Part shown: positions 9,557-18,243 of the stretch, piece by piece
Numbering within the stretch: position 1 is the first letter of the stretch
Layout of the letters: each line of letters starts with the position of its first letter
Assembly (NCBI GenBank): GCA_030590945.1
Contig: JAUVBY010000009.1
Location: forward strand, 1-37,942
Direction: 5' to 3'
Origin: Gammaproteobacteria bacterium
Lineage (GTDB): Bacteria > Pseudomonadota > Gammaproteobacteria > Arenicellales > Poriferihabitantaceae
DNA length: 37,942 nt
Position numbers and translations under genes: made by a program
The notes under the pieces: generated by a model
Database searches by the model: none
Told to the model about the DNA's origin: nothing
The model's input: the letters and a program-made list of their open reading frames with translations, nothing else

Positions 9557-10332
9557 TGGCGTAACAGGTTCAGGTTAAATGTACTATCCGGCAACGGCTT
9601 TACTTTTGGATCACTTAAAGAGAGGGTGGTGGTGTCTTTGCTTAACAGTTCATCCTGCATGGAAATTCTGGATATAAAGGGTTGCGGCTGAGTGTTTGTT
9701 TCAATGACGTGCTCATATTCCATATTCGCTGATTTGAACAGTTCATCGGACAGGGTGAAATACTGTGCCCGGAGACCCACCAGGCGTTCTTTGGAGACCC
9801 AGTATTTTATGCGCGCGTAAGTGTTTCGTTTGTTTGCAGAGTGTAAATCGAAGACGTAACATAGTTCGCCGTTGATCTCCTCCTCACTCAACAGTGTTGC
9901 ATCGTAATCCGTGGCATAGTTGGTTGAGGCGATATCTCCGTAGGAGGCGGGCCCCTGCAGGCGCTGGCGCCGGGAAATAGGAACCGGTTTACTGAGGCCG
10001 GGTTTGTGGAACCACATATTGCCATTTAGCATTATGACTTTATCGCCGCGGTTTTTCGACGGCTTGAGTGTGACGGCACGGATATCAAATGCGCGAGCTT
10101 TTACTTCCATGGTCTGGGTTCTTTTACGTTTGCCGGTTGAGACAATTTCAACGGTCCAGCTTACGCCATCAACGTTGCCGCGCGCCTTGTCTGCTGCCTG
10201 TAAAATTTCCTGGTTCGACAGTGCGAATGCGCTAGAGGGCAGGGCTAATCCCAGCGCCATGATACATACTGCAGATCGGAACAGGGCTGTTAATTTGCGT
10301 TCAAAACCGGTTTTGCGATTGTCAGTTTTCAA
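9553..10332 (-). CDS. LolA-like periplasmic outer-membrane lipoprotein-sorting family protein
   Basis: I chose the TTG at 10332 as start. It has AGGAG 8 bases upstream and gives a textbook signal peptide: basic n-region, core AVCIMALGLALPSS, cleavage after AFA near residue 37. An in-frame ATG at 10377 has no ribosome site and would put 15 extra residues before it. The mature protein (about 222 residues) matches the COG2834-like family: NQEILQAADKARGN at the start, beta-strand pattern with MLNGNMWFHKPGLSKPVPIS, then YDATLLSEEEINGELCYVFDLHS and IKYWVSKERLVGLRAQYF. Such proteins have the half-barrel fold of LolA, which carries acyl chains across the periplasm. It lies between the permease gene (140-base gap) and the barrel gene (4-base overlap). 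True lipoprotein transport is unlikely to be its only reading: an uncharacterised lipid cargo is equally possible. Confidence 0.82.
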   Translation of the reverse strand: MKTDNRKTGFERKLTALFRSAVCIMALGLALPSSAFALSNQEILQAADKARGNVDGVSWTVEIVSTGKRKRTQTMEVKARAFDIRAVTLKPSKNRGDKVIMLNGNMWFHKPGLSKPVPISRRQRLQGPASYGDIASTNYATDYDATLLSEEEINGELCYVFDLHSANKRNTYARIKYWVSKERLVGLRAQYFTLSDELFKSANMEYEHVIETNTQPQPFISRISMQDELLSKDTTTLSLSDPKVKPLPDSTFNLNLLRQ

Positions 10333-10340
10333 TGGGTTCA

Positions 10341-10345
10341 CTCCT
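10341..10345 (-). promoter_or_regulatory. Ribosome binding site fixing the TTG start of the LolA-like gene
   Basis: AGGAG on the minus strand lies 8 bases before the TTG at 10332. No comparable site precedes the upstream in-frame ATG at 10377, so this motif decides the start. Confidence 0.6.
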
Positions 10346-10472
10346 GCAGTATTAAATCGGTATACGCGATACATCAAATGTAACTCATGTTGTCTAAAAG
10401 GTGCAATATCATCAGGCCGTTGTTTGAATATGTGTCAGATAACGTTCATGTGAAGGGGAACATGCGTCGGTA

Positions 10473-11723
10473 CTAGGCGTGTCCCAGGGATTCCACAATG
10501 CCCTGGCGTGAAATTCGCAGTGAGGGCGGGATCGCGGCAATCAGCGCCAGGCCCAGAAAGATCAGCCCGGTGACCAGTAAATTAACTGGCAGGAGATAAA
10601 TCTCCAGCGGTATTCGGGTGGTGAACTGAGGGGGAATCCATGAGGGTTCCAGAATCAGCACTACGGCCCAGGCTACGAAGGTGAGTAGCAGGCCACCCAT
10701 TGTTCCGGCGAATCCGAGCAACGTGCCCTCGATCGAAAACAACAGCACAATGCTGCTCCGGTTGGCACCCAATGCCCGCAGAGTGCCGATTTCCCGGGTT
10801 CGCTCCATTACCGCCATGTTAATGGTGTTGACGATACTCATTGCCGCGATGGTGAAAACGATTACAAAAATAAAGCCGAAAATGATATCGAACATATTTT
10901 TGATTTTAAAATAGGATGGCACCAGTTGTTCCCAGCCCCATACCTCGATATCCAGACCAGCCGCCCTTAATTGATCTTCGAGTTGCTGACGGGTCGTTTT
11001 TATATCCAGCCCTTTGCGCAACAGGATATTGATCTGTTCAACGGAGTCGGTTTGATATAACTCCTGTGCCAGCGTCAACGGTACCAGGATGAGCTTGTCG
11101 TTGAGTAATTCAGAGCCAGCCTGAAAGGTCTGCACGATTTCCACATCCAGTGCATTGACCATGCCATCAATTGTCGGGGAGGAGAGGATCGCACTGCCGC
11201 CTTTTCCCTGGCCCAGTTTGGCCGCCAGGCCTTCGCTCACGGCAATGCCATAGGGCGTATCATCGCTGAGCCAGGCGCCCGAGTAATTATCGATTCGAGA
11301 AATAACGCCCTCGGCGAGTGATCGTAATTCATGGTATTCCGAGGGCACCCGGCCGGAGGCGATGAACACGGTGGAGATTTCGCCGTCACTCATCAGGCCA
11401 CTGATTTTAATCTGCGCGGTGGTGATACGGGCAATACCCTGTTTTTCGACGTACTCGCGAATGGTGTCGGCCTCCTGCTTGTCAAGGAGATAGCGCAAGG
11501 GGTCAATGCGGCCCTGATCGAAAAGGCCGCGTTTGAACACCGCGATGTCGCCCGTGCCCCGGCCATAGATGTACGATTCTTTTAAGCTATCAAAAACGTA
11601 GGCGGTAAACCCCCCGAAAATATTAACCGCGCCGTAACCCAGTGCGATGGCGGCGATGGTAAACAGGGAACGCCGACGGTTTTTATACAGGTTGCGGGAA
11701 GCAATTTTGAGCCAGGTCAGCAT
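10473..11723 (-). CDS. FtsX/LolE/MacB-type ABC transporter permease
   Basis: The 416-residue protein has the MacB/LolCE topology. There is one N-terminal membrane segment (about residues 17-38, after the RNLYKNRRRSLFT basic stretch), a periplasmic domain of about 240 residues, and three C-terminal segments near 280-305, 325-355 and 375-400. The cytoplasmic loop after segment 2 carries MERTREIGTLRALGANRSSI, the coupling-helix signature of FtsX-family permeases that contact the ATPase. The start overlaps the ATPase stop by one base (TGATG), so the pair is coupled. There is only one permease gene, so the complex is probably a homodimer like MacB or LolF rather than LolC plus LolE. Members extract lipoproteins or other amphiphiles from the inner membrane. 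The cargo here is inferred to be a lipid or lipoprotein. Confidence 0.9.
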   Translation of the reverse strand: MLTWLKIASRNLYKNRRRSLFTIAAIALGYGAVNIFGGFTAYVFDSLKESYIYGRGTGDIAVFKRGLFDQGRIDPLRYLLDKQEADTIREYVEKQGIARITTAQIKISGLMSDGEISTVFIASGRVPSEYHELRSLAEGVISRIDNYSGAWLSDDTPYGIAVSEGLAAKLGQGKGGSAILSSPTIDGMVNALDVEIVQTFQAGSELLNDKLILVPLTLAQELYQTDSVEQINILLRKGLDIKTTRQQLEDQLRAAGLDIEVWGWEQLVPSYFKIKNMFDIIFGFIFVIVFTIAAMSIVNTINMAVMERTREIGTLRALGANRSSIVLLFSIEGTLLGFAGTMGGLLLTFVAWAVVLILEPSWIPPQFTTRIPLEIYLLPVNLLVTGLIFLGLALIAAIPPSLRISRQGIVESLGHA

Positions 11724-12418
11724 CAGGAAGCCGCCTCCTGCATCGTGTCTTCCACGATCAGGCCATCCAGCAGGCGAATGATTCTGGATACCCGCTGCAG
11801 CAGTCGCTCATCGTGTGTAGCGAACACGAACGAGACACCATGATCCCGGTTAAGGTTGCGCATCAGGTCGATGATTTGCATAGCGGTTTTCGTATCCAGG
11901 TTGGCAGTGGGTTCGTCCGCGACTACAAGCCGCGGATTGGTCGCCAGCGCGCGCGCCAGTGCGACCCGTTGTTGCTGGCCTCCTGATAACTGTTGCGGGC
12001 GCTGGTGCTCAAACCCTTCCAGGCCGACTTCTTTTAACAGACGGTAGGCTTCGCTGCTTGCTTTGTCAACGGGCGTGTTGCCAATTTCCATGGGCAACAT
12101 TACGTTCTCATGCGCGGTAAGTACCTGCACCAGGTTAAACCCCTGGAATACGATGCCGATGTGATGGTTGCGCAGCAGGCTCAATTCCCGGTCGCCCAGC
12201 TCTTCTACGTTTTGATCGTTAAAATAGACCGAGCCACGGTTGGGGTTGTCCAGTAGCGCCAGCAGGTTGCAGATGGTGGATTTTCCGGAGCCGGAAGGCC
12301 CGGCAATCGCCACGAATTCGCCCGGTTCGATGACAAGGTCAATCCCTTCCAGAACACGTAATTCGGTATCACCGGCCCGATAGGATTTGTGGACGTCCTT
12401 TAGTGCAACAACAGCCAT
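11723..12418 (-). CDS. LolD/MacB-type ABC transporter ATP-binding protein
   Basis: The open frame reaches back to 12592, but the family start is the ATG at 12418 (MAVVALKDVHKSY), preceded by GAG at a weak but usable distance. That gives 231 residues, the normal LolD size. All nucleotide-binding motifs are present: Walker A GPSGSGKST (residues 40-48), Q-loop in VFQGFNLV, signature LSGGQ (144-148), Walker B LVVADEP (164-170), D-loop and H-loop His202 (FATHDE). It energises the downstream permease. The region 12419-12621, between this gene and the divergent GH3-type gene, is AT-rich and must hold both promoters; no clear hexamer pair was found. Confidence 0.92.
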   Translation of the reverse strand: MAVVALKDVHKSYRAGDTELRVLEGIDLVIEPGEFVAIAGPSGSGKSTICNLLALLDNPNRGSVYFNDQNVEELGDRELSLLRNHHIGIVFQGFNLVQVLTAHENVMLPMEIGNTPVDKASSEAYRLLKEVGLEGFEHQRPQQLSGGQQQRVALARALATNPRLVVADEPTANLDTKTAMQIIDLMRNLNRDHGVSFVFATHDERLLQRVSRIIRLLDGLIVEDTMQEAAS

Positions 12419-12621
12419 CAGATTCTCGTTGGAATAAGGTTCGCTTTCATAGCGCGAAATATTATCGCAATACGGCAGGCCTGATCTGAATATCGTTTTC
12501 AACGCAGGACAAATTAGCATAACCGTCTGTCTGGAGATAATAACCGAATACTTTAATTTGTGTGCAGGAATATTTTTTAAAAATTGTTTCAATCAGTTAA
12601 TCGTTTGTCTAAGATGTTGTA

Positions 12622-14127
12622 ATGAATTCTGTACATGCGTTGCTTAATTTCCTGGGAAACTCAAGGCGAAAGGATATCTACCACGCGCATGAGAATGCTG
12701 AACAGGTTCAGCTGATTCAGTTTAAGGCTATTGTTGACAAGAGTCTGGGGTGCCGCTGGGCAAATGAGCATGGCTATCGCACTGGATTAAGTTACGCAGA
12801 ATTTGCCGAGCACACCCCGGTTTCCGAATACGAAGACCTCGCCCCGACCATCAAACGGATGACTCAGGGTGAGCAGGGTCTTTTATGGCCGGGCAAAATT
12901 ACAAAATTTAGCCAGTCTTCCGGCACCACTAATAATCGCAGTAAATACATACCGATAAGCGATGAATACCTGCGTCGTAATCACTACCGCTTCGGTCGCG
13001 ATATGTGGAACCTTTATCTGGCCGGGAACCCGGCCAGCAAAGCTTTATTTGGCAAAACTCTGGGGGTGGGTGGTACGCTGAATACGGATTCACTCGCGAG
13101 CGGTGTGCAACTGGGTGATATGACAGCGATCGCGATGACTAACTTACCCAAATGGGCGCAGTCAAGAATGGGTTTGAGCCTGAAAACGGCCCTGATGGCC
13201 GACTGGAAAGCCAAGCTGGACGCGATTGCACGGGAAACGATCAATAGTGATATCCGCTCGCTGGCGGGCGTCCCCAGCTGGACCTTATTGTTGATCCGCA
13301 AAGTCATGCAGATGGCTGGCACGCAGGATATCTATTCTGTCTGGCCAAACCTTGAAGTGTTTTTTCACGGCGCAGTGGCGTTTGACCCGTATCGGGCAGT
13401 ATACGATGAATTGCTGGGTGAGCGCATGAAATACGTGGAACTGTATACCTCATCAGAGGGTTCGTTTGGCATTCAGGATGACCCGCAGCGCCCCAATGAG
13501 ATGCTGCTGAGCCTGGATGGGCTGGTTTTTTATGAATTTATTCCGTTTGATGAATACGGCAGTACCGGGCAAACAGTCGTAACGATAGCCGATGTTGAGG
13601 CAGGGCGGCCATACGTGCTGCTGCTGACCACGCACGGCGGGCTGTGGCGTTACAGCATTGGTGATGTCATCAGCTTTACCAGCACCCGGCCTTATCGCTT
13701 TAAAGTAGTCGGGCGCACGCGAATGTTCATTAATGCCTTTGGTGAGGAGTTGATGGTCGGGAATGCCGATTGCGCTATTCAGCGCGCTAATCAGGCCACC
13801 GGTTCAATGGTCACGGAATACACCGCCGCACCTGCTTATATGACAACCGATTCCGCGCGGGGCTACCATGAATGGGTGATTGAGTTTGAACGTGAGCCGG
13901 TCGATATTCAGCAATACGCCAGGGTACTGGATGAAACTCTGCGTGAGATCAACAGTGATTATGATACCAAGCGACGTGGGGATATGGTGTTAACCGCGCC
14001 CAAAATACACCTTGTTCCGCAAGGTACGTTTTATCGCTTCATGCAAAAGCGCAATCGCCTCGGAAACCAGAACAAGGTTCCGCGCCTGGCGAATGAGCGG
14101 GGGCATCTGGAGGAATTGCTGGGCTGA
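12622..14127 (+). CDS. GH3-family acyl-adenylating enzyme (ANL superfamily)
   Basis: The 501-residue protein matches the GH3 family, known from plant auxin and jasmonate amido-synthetases and found scattered in bacteria. The adenylate-forming motif is FSQSSGTTNNRSKYIPIS (SSGTTN at residues 99-104, Lys108). Later come YTSSEGSFGIQ, the Asp-containing YSIGDVISF and the hinge-region VVGRTRMFINAFGEEL. Such enzymes activate a carboxylic acid as acyl-AMP and pass it to an amine, usually an amino acid. The substrate cannot be read from sequence. The gene is divergent from the ABC-LolA-barrel module and convergent with the CARDB protein gene, with only 3 bases between stops. Its place beside a lipid-export-like module and near a secondary-lipid synthase suggests, as inference, conjugation of a fatty acid or polyketide acid. 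The ATG at 12622 has only a weak ribosome site. Confidence 0.88.
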   Translation: MNSVHALLNFLGNSRRKDIYHAHENAEQVQLIQFKAIVDKSLGCRWANEHGYRTGLSYAEFAEHTPVSEYEDLAPTIKRMTQGEQGLLWPGKITKFSQSSGTTNNRSKYIPISDEYLRRNHYRFGRDMWNLYLAGNPASKALFGKTLGVGGTLNTDSLASGVQLGDMTAIAMTNLPKWAQSRMGLSLKTALMADWKAKLDAIARETINSDIRSLAGVPSWTLLLIRKVMQMAGTQDIYSVWPNLEVFFHGAVAFDPYRAVYDELLGERMKYVELYTSSEGSFGIQDDPQRPNEMLLSLDGLVFYEFIPFDEYGSTGQTVVTIADVEAGRPYVLLLTTHGGLWRYSIGDVISFTSTRPYRFKVVGRTRMFINAFGEELMVGNADCAIQRANQATGSMVTEYTAAPAYMTTDSARGYHEWVIEFEREPVDIQQYARVLDETLREINSDYDTKRRGDMVLTAPKIHLVPQGTFYRFMQKRNRLGNQNKVPRLANERGHLEELLG

Positions 14128-14130
14128 TTA

Positions 14131-15024
14131 TCAGGGGATTCCCGGGCAAGTGGTTCCGTATGTTTTCATGGCTGTAAATTCGCCACTCACCTGTACGGTG
14201 ATTTTGATGATGGGGGAAGTGGAAATAGTGCAAAGTACAGAACCCGGGACCCCTCCAGTAATCACCGGCAGCTCAATCTCACCGTTCAGATTGAGCGTAC
14301 CTGAACATGCATAAGGGTCGGTAATATCAATTGATATGGGAGCGGTTACGGTGGCTCCGGATAAGTTGCCAGCTACGTTGTTGTCCTCACCAGTGACCAG
14401 TACGGAATTATCGGTTCCGATATCAATCATCAGAAACCGTTGACCTGCCTCGTCTCCAGCCGGTGCGTGAATCACAAGGTCTGCCGTGCCACAGTATTTT
14501 CCAGCGTAATCTGGTACGTTATCCGTCACATCAATTGGCACGCCGTCGGAGCATTGATTGTTGGTGTTAGTTTCGTCGGTGACGGTATCTACACAGGCGC
14601 CTATCCAGTATATACCTTCGCTATTTGGTGCGGTGACCGCTTTGTTTGTGTCGATTTGTGTTTGAGTTGGCAGTAACTCTCCGACTGCATCCGTGCCCAA
14701 TTGAGTATCGGCTGTAGTGATGGTTGAGTCCGTTGAAGAATAGTAACGTAGCGTTGTGCTTACAGACGTTTCGTCCCCCTGGTTTTTGGTCGTCGCATCA
14801 ACGGTAAACCCATCTCCAAGCCCGAGCGAGCTGTCGCTAACACTCACGTATATCACGACCAAATCCGGCCCGGGTTCGGTAAGTAGTAATAAGCTGGTAA
14901 CAGGCACTAGACTTGCAGCCGTATTAGCGCTATTAGCCAGCCCGGAAAACCCGAGCATTCCGCTCAGTACCATTGTTGCTACTACCAAGTTTCGTGATTT
15001 AAAACAAGATGTTATGTATGACAT
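14131..15024 (-). CDS. Secreted CARDB-domain protein with C-terminal domain shared with its neighbour
   Basis: I chose the ATG at 15024 because GAGGA lies 7 bases before it; a TTG 15 bases further out would add only five residues. The 297-residue product has a signal peptide (NLVVATMVLSGMLGFSGLANSA). Residues about 50-170 are a CARDB domain: GPDLVVIYVSVS, YYSSTDSTITTADTQLGTD, and YWIGACVDTVTDETNTNNQC. This Ig-like fold is common in bacterial surface and secreted proteins. The C-terminal approximately 115 residues (AGKYCGTADLV onward) share a pattern with the lipoprotein encoded just upstream: AGxYxG, ITISD/IDIGTDNSV, VxGxLSG, CSGxLxLxG, and a closing VxGxFxA. The gap to that gene is 25 bases, so they probably form an operon. 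No enzymatic motif is visible. Confidence 0.8.
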   Translation of the reverse strand: MSYITSCFKSRNLVVATMVLSGMLGFSGLANSANTAASLVPVTSLLLLTEPGPDLVVIYVSVSDSSLGLGDGFTVDATTKNQGDETSVSTTLRYYSSTDSTITTADTQLGTDAVGELLPTQTQIDTNKAVTAPNSEGIYWIGACVDTVTDETNTNNQCSDGVPIDVTDNVPDYAGKYCGTADLVIHAPAGDEAGQRFLMIDIGTDNSVLVTGEDNNVAGNLSGATVTAPISIDITDPYACSGTLNLNGEIELPVITGGVPGSVLCTISTSPIIKITVQVSGEFTAMKTYGTTCPGIP

Positions 15025-15049
15025 GTCAATTCCTCGCAATCTTTAGGCT

Positions 15050-15649
15050 CTATTTCGAGGCCGAGAATGAACCGGTTACTTTGCCCGGGAAAGTACCCGG
15101 ATCCGGGTCAAGTGGATCGTCGAACTCACAAGACAAGGTTCCCGATATACTGCCGCTGATGGTGTTGCCTGAAACCGTTCCGCTTAAGGGGAGCGCGCCG
15201 GAGCAGGTAACCCCGGAGTCTGATTCTTCAACTGGAATACGTGCGGTGATCTTATCGCCAGATAAGGTTCCACCCACGCTGCCGTCTGAGCCGGAAATTT
15301 TTACCGAACCGCTATCAGAGATTGTAATGGTAATGCTGCGTGTTCCCTCGCTTGTCTCTTCCAGTACTGTGATCTTAAGTTTTGTAGAGCCTTTATAGGT
15401 CCCAGCGTGCTCGTTGGCTCCATCCTCTTCGTCCTCTTCGTCCTCCTCTTCCTCCTCTTCCTCCTCATCAGCAGGAACCGGCTCCGTTGCAGCAAGCGCT
15501 GCATCTTCCAGTGGCGCGTCAGCGCCCGAACCCGTGGAGGTTGCATTCTCCCAGTCTCCACCGCATCCGGTGAGCAGAAACAATATTAACGCTACTAAAC
15601 CTGAAATTCTCAAATAGTGCACAAGCTGCCCCGGTTTTGTGTTCGCCAC
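15050..15649 (-). CDS. Lipoprotein with acidic low-complexity linker
   Basis: The product (up to 199 residues) has a lipobox: hydrophobic stretch SGLVALILFLLTGC, with lipidation expected at Cys29, so it is anchored in a membrane. After a short Ala/Thr linker comes a run of 16 Asp/Glu residues. A C-terminal domain of about 115 residues then follows, similar to the end of the neighbouring CARDB protein (AGTYKG, VGGTLSGDKI, CSGALPLSGTVSG, KVTGSFSASK). The start is uncertain: the GTG at 15649 has no ribosome site, and a GTG at 15622 has only a weak GGGG before it but gives a tighter signal peptide. The gene is divergent from miaB. Its function is unknown; a surface binding or stress-related role is a guess. 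Confidence 0.75.
   Translation of the reverse strand: MANTKPGQLVHYLRISGLVALILFLLTGCGGDWENATSTGSGADAPLEDAALAATEPVPADEEEEEEEEDEEDEEDGANEHAGTYKGSTKLKITVLEETSEGTRSITITISDSGSVKISGSDGSVGGTLSGDKITARIPVEESDSGVTCSGALPLSGTVSGNTISGSISGTLSCEFDDPLDPDPGTFPGKVTGSFSASK
15422..15469 (-). repeat. Glu/Asp-coding low-complexity tract in the lipoprotein gene
   Basis: Sixteen consecutive GAA, GAG, GAC and GAT codons form an almost pure purine run on the coding strand, with repeating GAGGAA and GACGAAGAG units. Such a tract is prone to replication slippage. In-frame length changes would only alter the linker length. Confidence 0.7.
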
Positions 15650-15707
15650 AGCGTTTAAGTGCGCGGCAGTTTGATACCAAATAACACAACTATAGTACCA
15701 CTAAATG

Positions 15708-15719
15708 CTAAATATTTAG
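15708..15719. promoter_or_regulatory. 12-bp perfect palindrome in the lipoprotein/miaB divergent region
   Basis: CTAAATATTTAG is a perfect palindrome inside the longer near-palindrome 15700-15720. It lies 59 bp upstream of the lipoprotein gene and 168 bp before miaB, where an operator could sit. No known regulator consensus was recognised. The rest of 15650-15886 shows nothing else supportable. Confidence 0.25.
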
Positions 15720-15886
15720 TTACTACCCGGCTTTTTTTTAGACCGCTCAAGCAGAACGTCATTTGGACTTCCCCTGAAATTGTAGGCACCTCATAATGTA
15801 CAAACTAGACAAGAGGGATGAATACAGCATATGAATTTACCTAGACTACCGTTAAAATCGGCGTTTGCCCCGAACTATATAAACGC

Positions 15887-17242
15887 GTGTCCGAAAAACT
15901 ATTTGTCAAAACCTTTGGCTGCCAGATGAATGAGTACGATTCATCCCGCATGGCAGACCTTTTAGCCCAAACACACCACATGGTCGCCACTTCGGAAGAG
16001 GGCGAGGCGGATATGCTGTTGCTCAATACCTGTTCGGTGCGCGAGAAGGCCCAGGAAAAAGTGTTTTCACAGCTCGGTCGATGGCGAAAATTAAAAGATA
16101 AAAAACCCGGGCTGGTTATTGCTGTGGGCGGTTGTGTGGCCAGCCAGGAAGGCGAAATGATTCTACGCCGGGCGCCGTATGTGGATATCGTGTTCGGGCC
16201 GCAAACCCTGCATCGCCTGCCTAAGATGCTCGATGAGGTGCGCAGGACGCGCGTCAAAGCGCTGGATATCAGTTTTCCTGAAATCGAAAAATTTGATTGT
16301 CTGCCGCCGCCTAAAGTAGATGGCGCCAAAGCCTTTGTTTCCATCATGGAAGGTTGCAGCAAATATTGTAGTTTTTGCGTGGTGCCTTATACGCGCGGTA
16401 CCGAATTTAGCCGGCCGTTTGATGATGTGATTACTGAAGTCTACGAACTCGCCGGCCAGGGCGTGCGCGAAGTTAATTTGCTCGGGCAGAATGTAAACGG
16501 ATACCTGGGCCGTACACACGAAGGCGGTGAGAGCAGTTTCGCCGATTTATTGCGGTTTGTGGCCGCGGTAGATGGCATAGACCGGGTTCGTTATACCACC
16601 TCACATCCTTTGCACTTTGACGATGAGCTGATCGAGGTGTATCGTGATACCCCGCAGTTGGTCAGCCATTTGCATTTGCCGGTTCAGGCAGGTGCGGATC
16701 GCATCCTCAGCTTAATGAAGCGTGGTTATACCACTGAATATTATAAAGACGTGGTAAAACGCCTGCGCGCAGCGCGCCCTGATATTTCTCTGTCGTCGGA
16801 TTTTATTATCGGTTTCCCGGGTGAGTCGGATGAAGATTTTGAACAGACGATGGCATTGATTGAAGATATCAATTTTGATCAATCTTTTAGCTTTATATAT
16901 AGTCAGCGCCCGGGCACACCCGCAGCGGATTTACCTGATGATGTTCCCATGGAGGTGAAAAAAGCCCGCCTTGCACGCTTACAGGCGCGGATTAATGAGA
17001 TGGCATCAGCTATTAGTGCCTCCATGATCGGTTCCGAGCAAGTGGTGCTGGTTGATGGGCCTTCAAGAAAAAACCCGGCCGAATTGACCGGTAAAACTCA
17101 GAATCATCGTTCGGTTACCTTTACCGGAAAGCAGGCCTGGAAAGGGCGGTTTGTAAGGGTCAAAATCACCGATAGCTACGTCAATTCCTTACGCGGAGAA
17201 GCCCTGGGCCTGGTCGAGCGTTTGAATACGGAAGCGGCATAG
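15887..17242 (+). CDS. miaB: tRNA-2-methylthio-N6-dimethylallyladenosine synthase MiaB
   Basis: MiaB adds a methylthio group to i6A37 of tRNAs reading UNN codons, using two [4Fe-4S] clusters and SAM. The N-terminal UPF0004 domain shows its three cluster cysteines: Cys12 ([10 protein letters not shown]), Cys49 (NTCSVREKA) and Cys83 (GGCVASQEG). The radical-SAM motif CxxxCxxC is at Cys157, Cys161 and Cys164 ([16 protein letters not shown]). A C-terminal TRAM domain for RNA binding follows about residue 380. The length, 451 residues, is typical. The start is a GTG with no strong ribosome site. The PhoH gene follows after 8 bases, the usual gammaproteobacterial order. Confidence 0.96.
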   Translation: MSEKLFVKTFGCQMNEYDSSRMADLLAQTHHMVATSEEGEADMLLLNTCSVREKAQEKVFSQLGRWRKLKDKKPGLVIAVGGCVASQEGEMILRRAPYVDIVFGPQTLHRLPKMLDEVRRTRVKALDISFPEIEKFDCLPPPKVDGAKAFVSIMEGCSKYCSFCVVPYTRGTEFSRPFDDVITEVYELAGQGVREVNLLGQNVNGYLGRTHEGGESSFADLLRFVAAVDGIDRVRYTTSHPLHFDDELIEVYRDTPQLVSHLHLPVQAGADRILSLMKRGYTTEYYKDVVKRLRAARPDISLSSDFIIGFPGESDEDFEQTMALIEDINFDQSFSFIYSQRPGTPAADLPDDVPMEVKKARLARLQARINEMASAISASMIGSEQVVLVDGPSRKNPAELTGKTQNHRSVTFTGKQAWKGRFVRVKITDSYVNSLRGEALGLVERLNTEAA

Positions 17243-17250
17243 GATTCAGC

Positions 17251-18243
17251 TTGAAAGCAGCGAAGTCGGGTGTGAGTTTCTCGCTCAGTCCGCTGGACAA
17301 TGTGCGTCTGGCAGCCATTACAGGTGAGCGTGATACGTTTTTAAAACAGATAGGCGACTATTTTGAGGTTAAGATCAGTCATCGTGCGGAGGTATTTTTT
17401 ATTGAAGGCGAAGAACGTAAAACGCATGCAGCAGAAAAAGCTATTGTCGATTTATATGCCCGGGCGGCGAATTCCACCAGCAAAATTGATGCGAATACGA
17501 TTCACATGACAATGGTAGGTAAATCCGATTTTGCGGGCGATTCAGTGCCGTCCATCATTAAGGTGCGTAAACAGCACATTAGCCCTCGAAATGCAGCGCA
17601 GAACGCATACCTGAAACAAATAGCCAGCAAAGATGTCTGTTTCGGTATTGGTCCGGCCGGTACCGGCAAAACCTATCTGGCGGTTGCCTGCGCTGCTCAG
17701 GCGCTGGCGAATCATGAAGTTGAACGGATTGTTCTTGTGCGGCCCGCTGTTGAAGCCGGCGAAAAACTTGGTTTTTTGCCGGGCGATATCGGGCAGAAAG
17801 TCGATCCCTATCTGCGGCCTCTATACGATGCCCTGTTTGAAATGTTGGGTGCAGAGCGCGTTGGAAAGTTGATAGAGCGCGGTATTATTGAGTTAGCGCC
17901 GCTGGCATATATGCGTGGTCGAACATTAAATGACGCGTTTGTGCTACTCGATGAAGCTCAGAATACGACGATGGAACAAATGAAAATGTTTTTGACGCGT
18001 ATGGGTCAGGGCTCGAAAATGGTGATCACGGGTGATACCACTCAAATTGATCTACCAAAGCATATTCGCTCTGGTCTAGTACACGTGGAAACATTACTCA
18101 AGTCGGTAAAAGGTATCGGCTTCACGCATTTTTCGGCCAAAGACGTGGTGCGCCATTCTCTGGTGCAAAGAATTGTTGAAGCCTATGATGCTGAACCAAA
18201 ACACACTGAAAACCGGGGAGTGCACGGACCGCAGGATGATTGA
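17251..18243 (+). CDS. ybeZ: PhoH-like ATPase YbeZ
   Basis: This 330-residue P-loop ATPase belongs to the PhoH family and is the usual genetic partner of the endonuclease YbeY. Walker A is GPAGTGKT at residues 134-141, and Walker B is [11 protein letters not shown] near residue 230. Other family signatures are [18 protein letters not shown] and [13 protein letters not shown]. The start is TTG with AGGA 7 bases upstream. The last bases overlap the ybeY start by 8 nt, pointing to coupled translation. It probably acts as an RNA helicase-like factor in rRNA maturation. Confidence 0.94.
   Translation: MKAAKSGVSFSLSPLDNVRLAAITGERDTFLKQIGDYFEVKISHRAEVFFIEGEERKTHAAEKAIVDLYARAANSTSKIDANTIHMTMVGKSDFAGDSVPSIIKVRKQHISPRNAAQNAYLKQIASKDVCFGIGPAGTGKTYLAVACAAQALANHEVERIVLVRPAVEAGEKLGFLPGDIGQKVDPYLRPLYDALFEMLGAERVGKLIERGIIELAPLAYMRGRTLNDAFVLLDEAQNTTMEQMKMFLTRMGQGSKMVITGDTTQIDLPKHIRSGLVHVETLLKSVKGIGFTHFSAKDVVRHSLVQRIVEAYDAEPKHTENRGVHGPQDD

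Noticed and set aside
11723-12592. Long form of the ATPase with 58 extra N-terminal residues
   Set aside because: The extension is unlike LolD proteins and the internal ATG at 12418 gives the exact family N-terminus.
15414-15617. Plus-strand frame with a long Ser run
   Set aside because: It is the complement of the acidic codon tract of the lipoprotein gene, which has a lipobox and a shared domain; the Ser run is a by-product.
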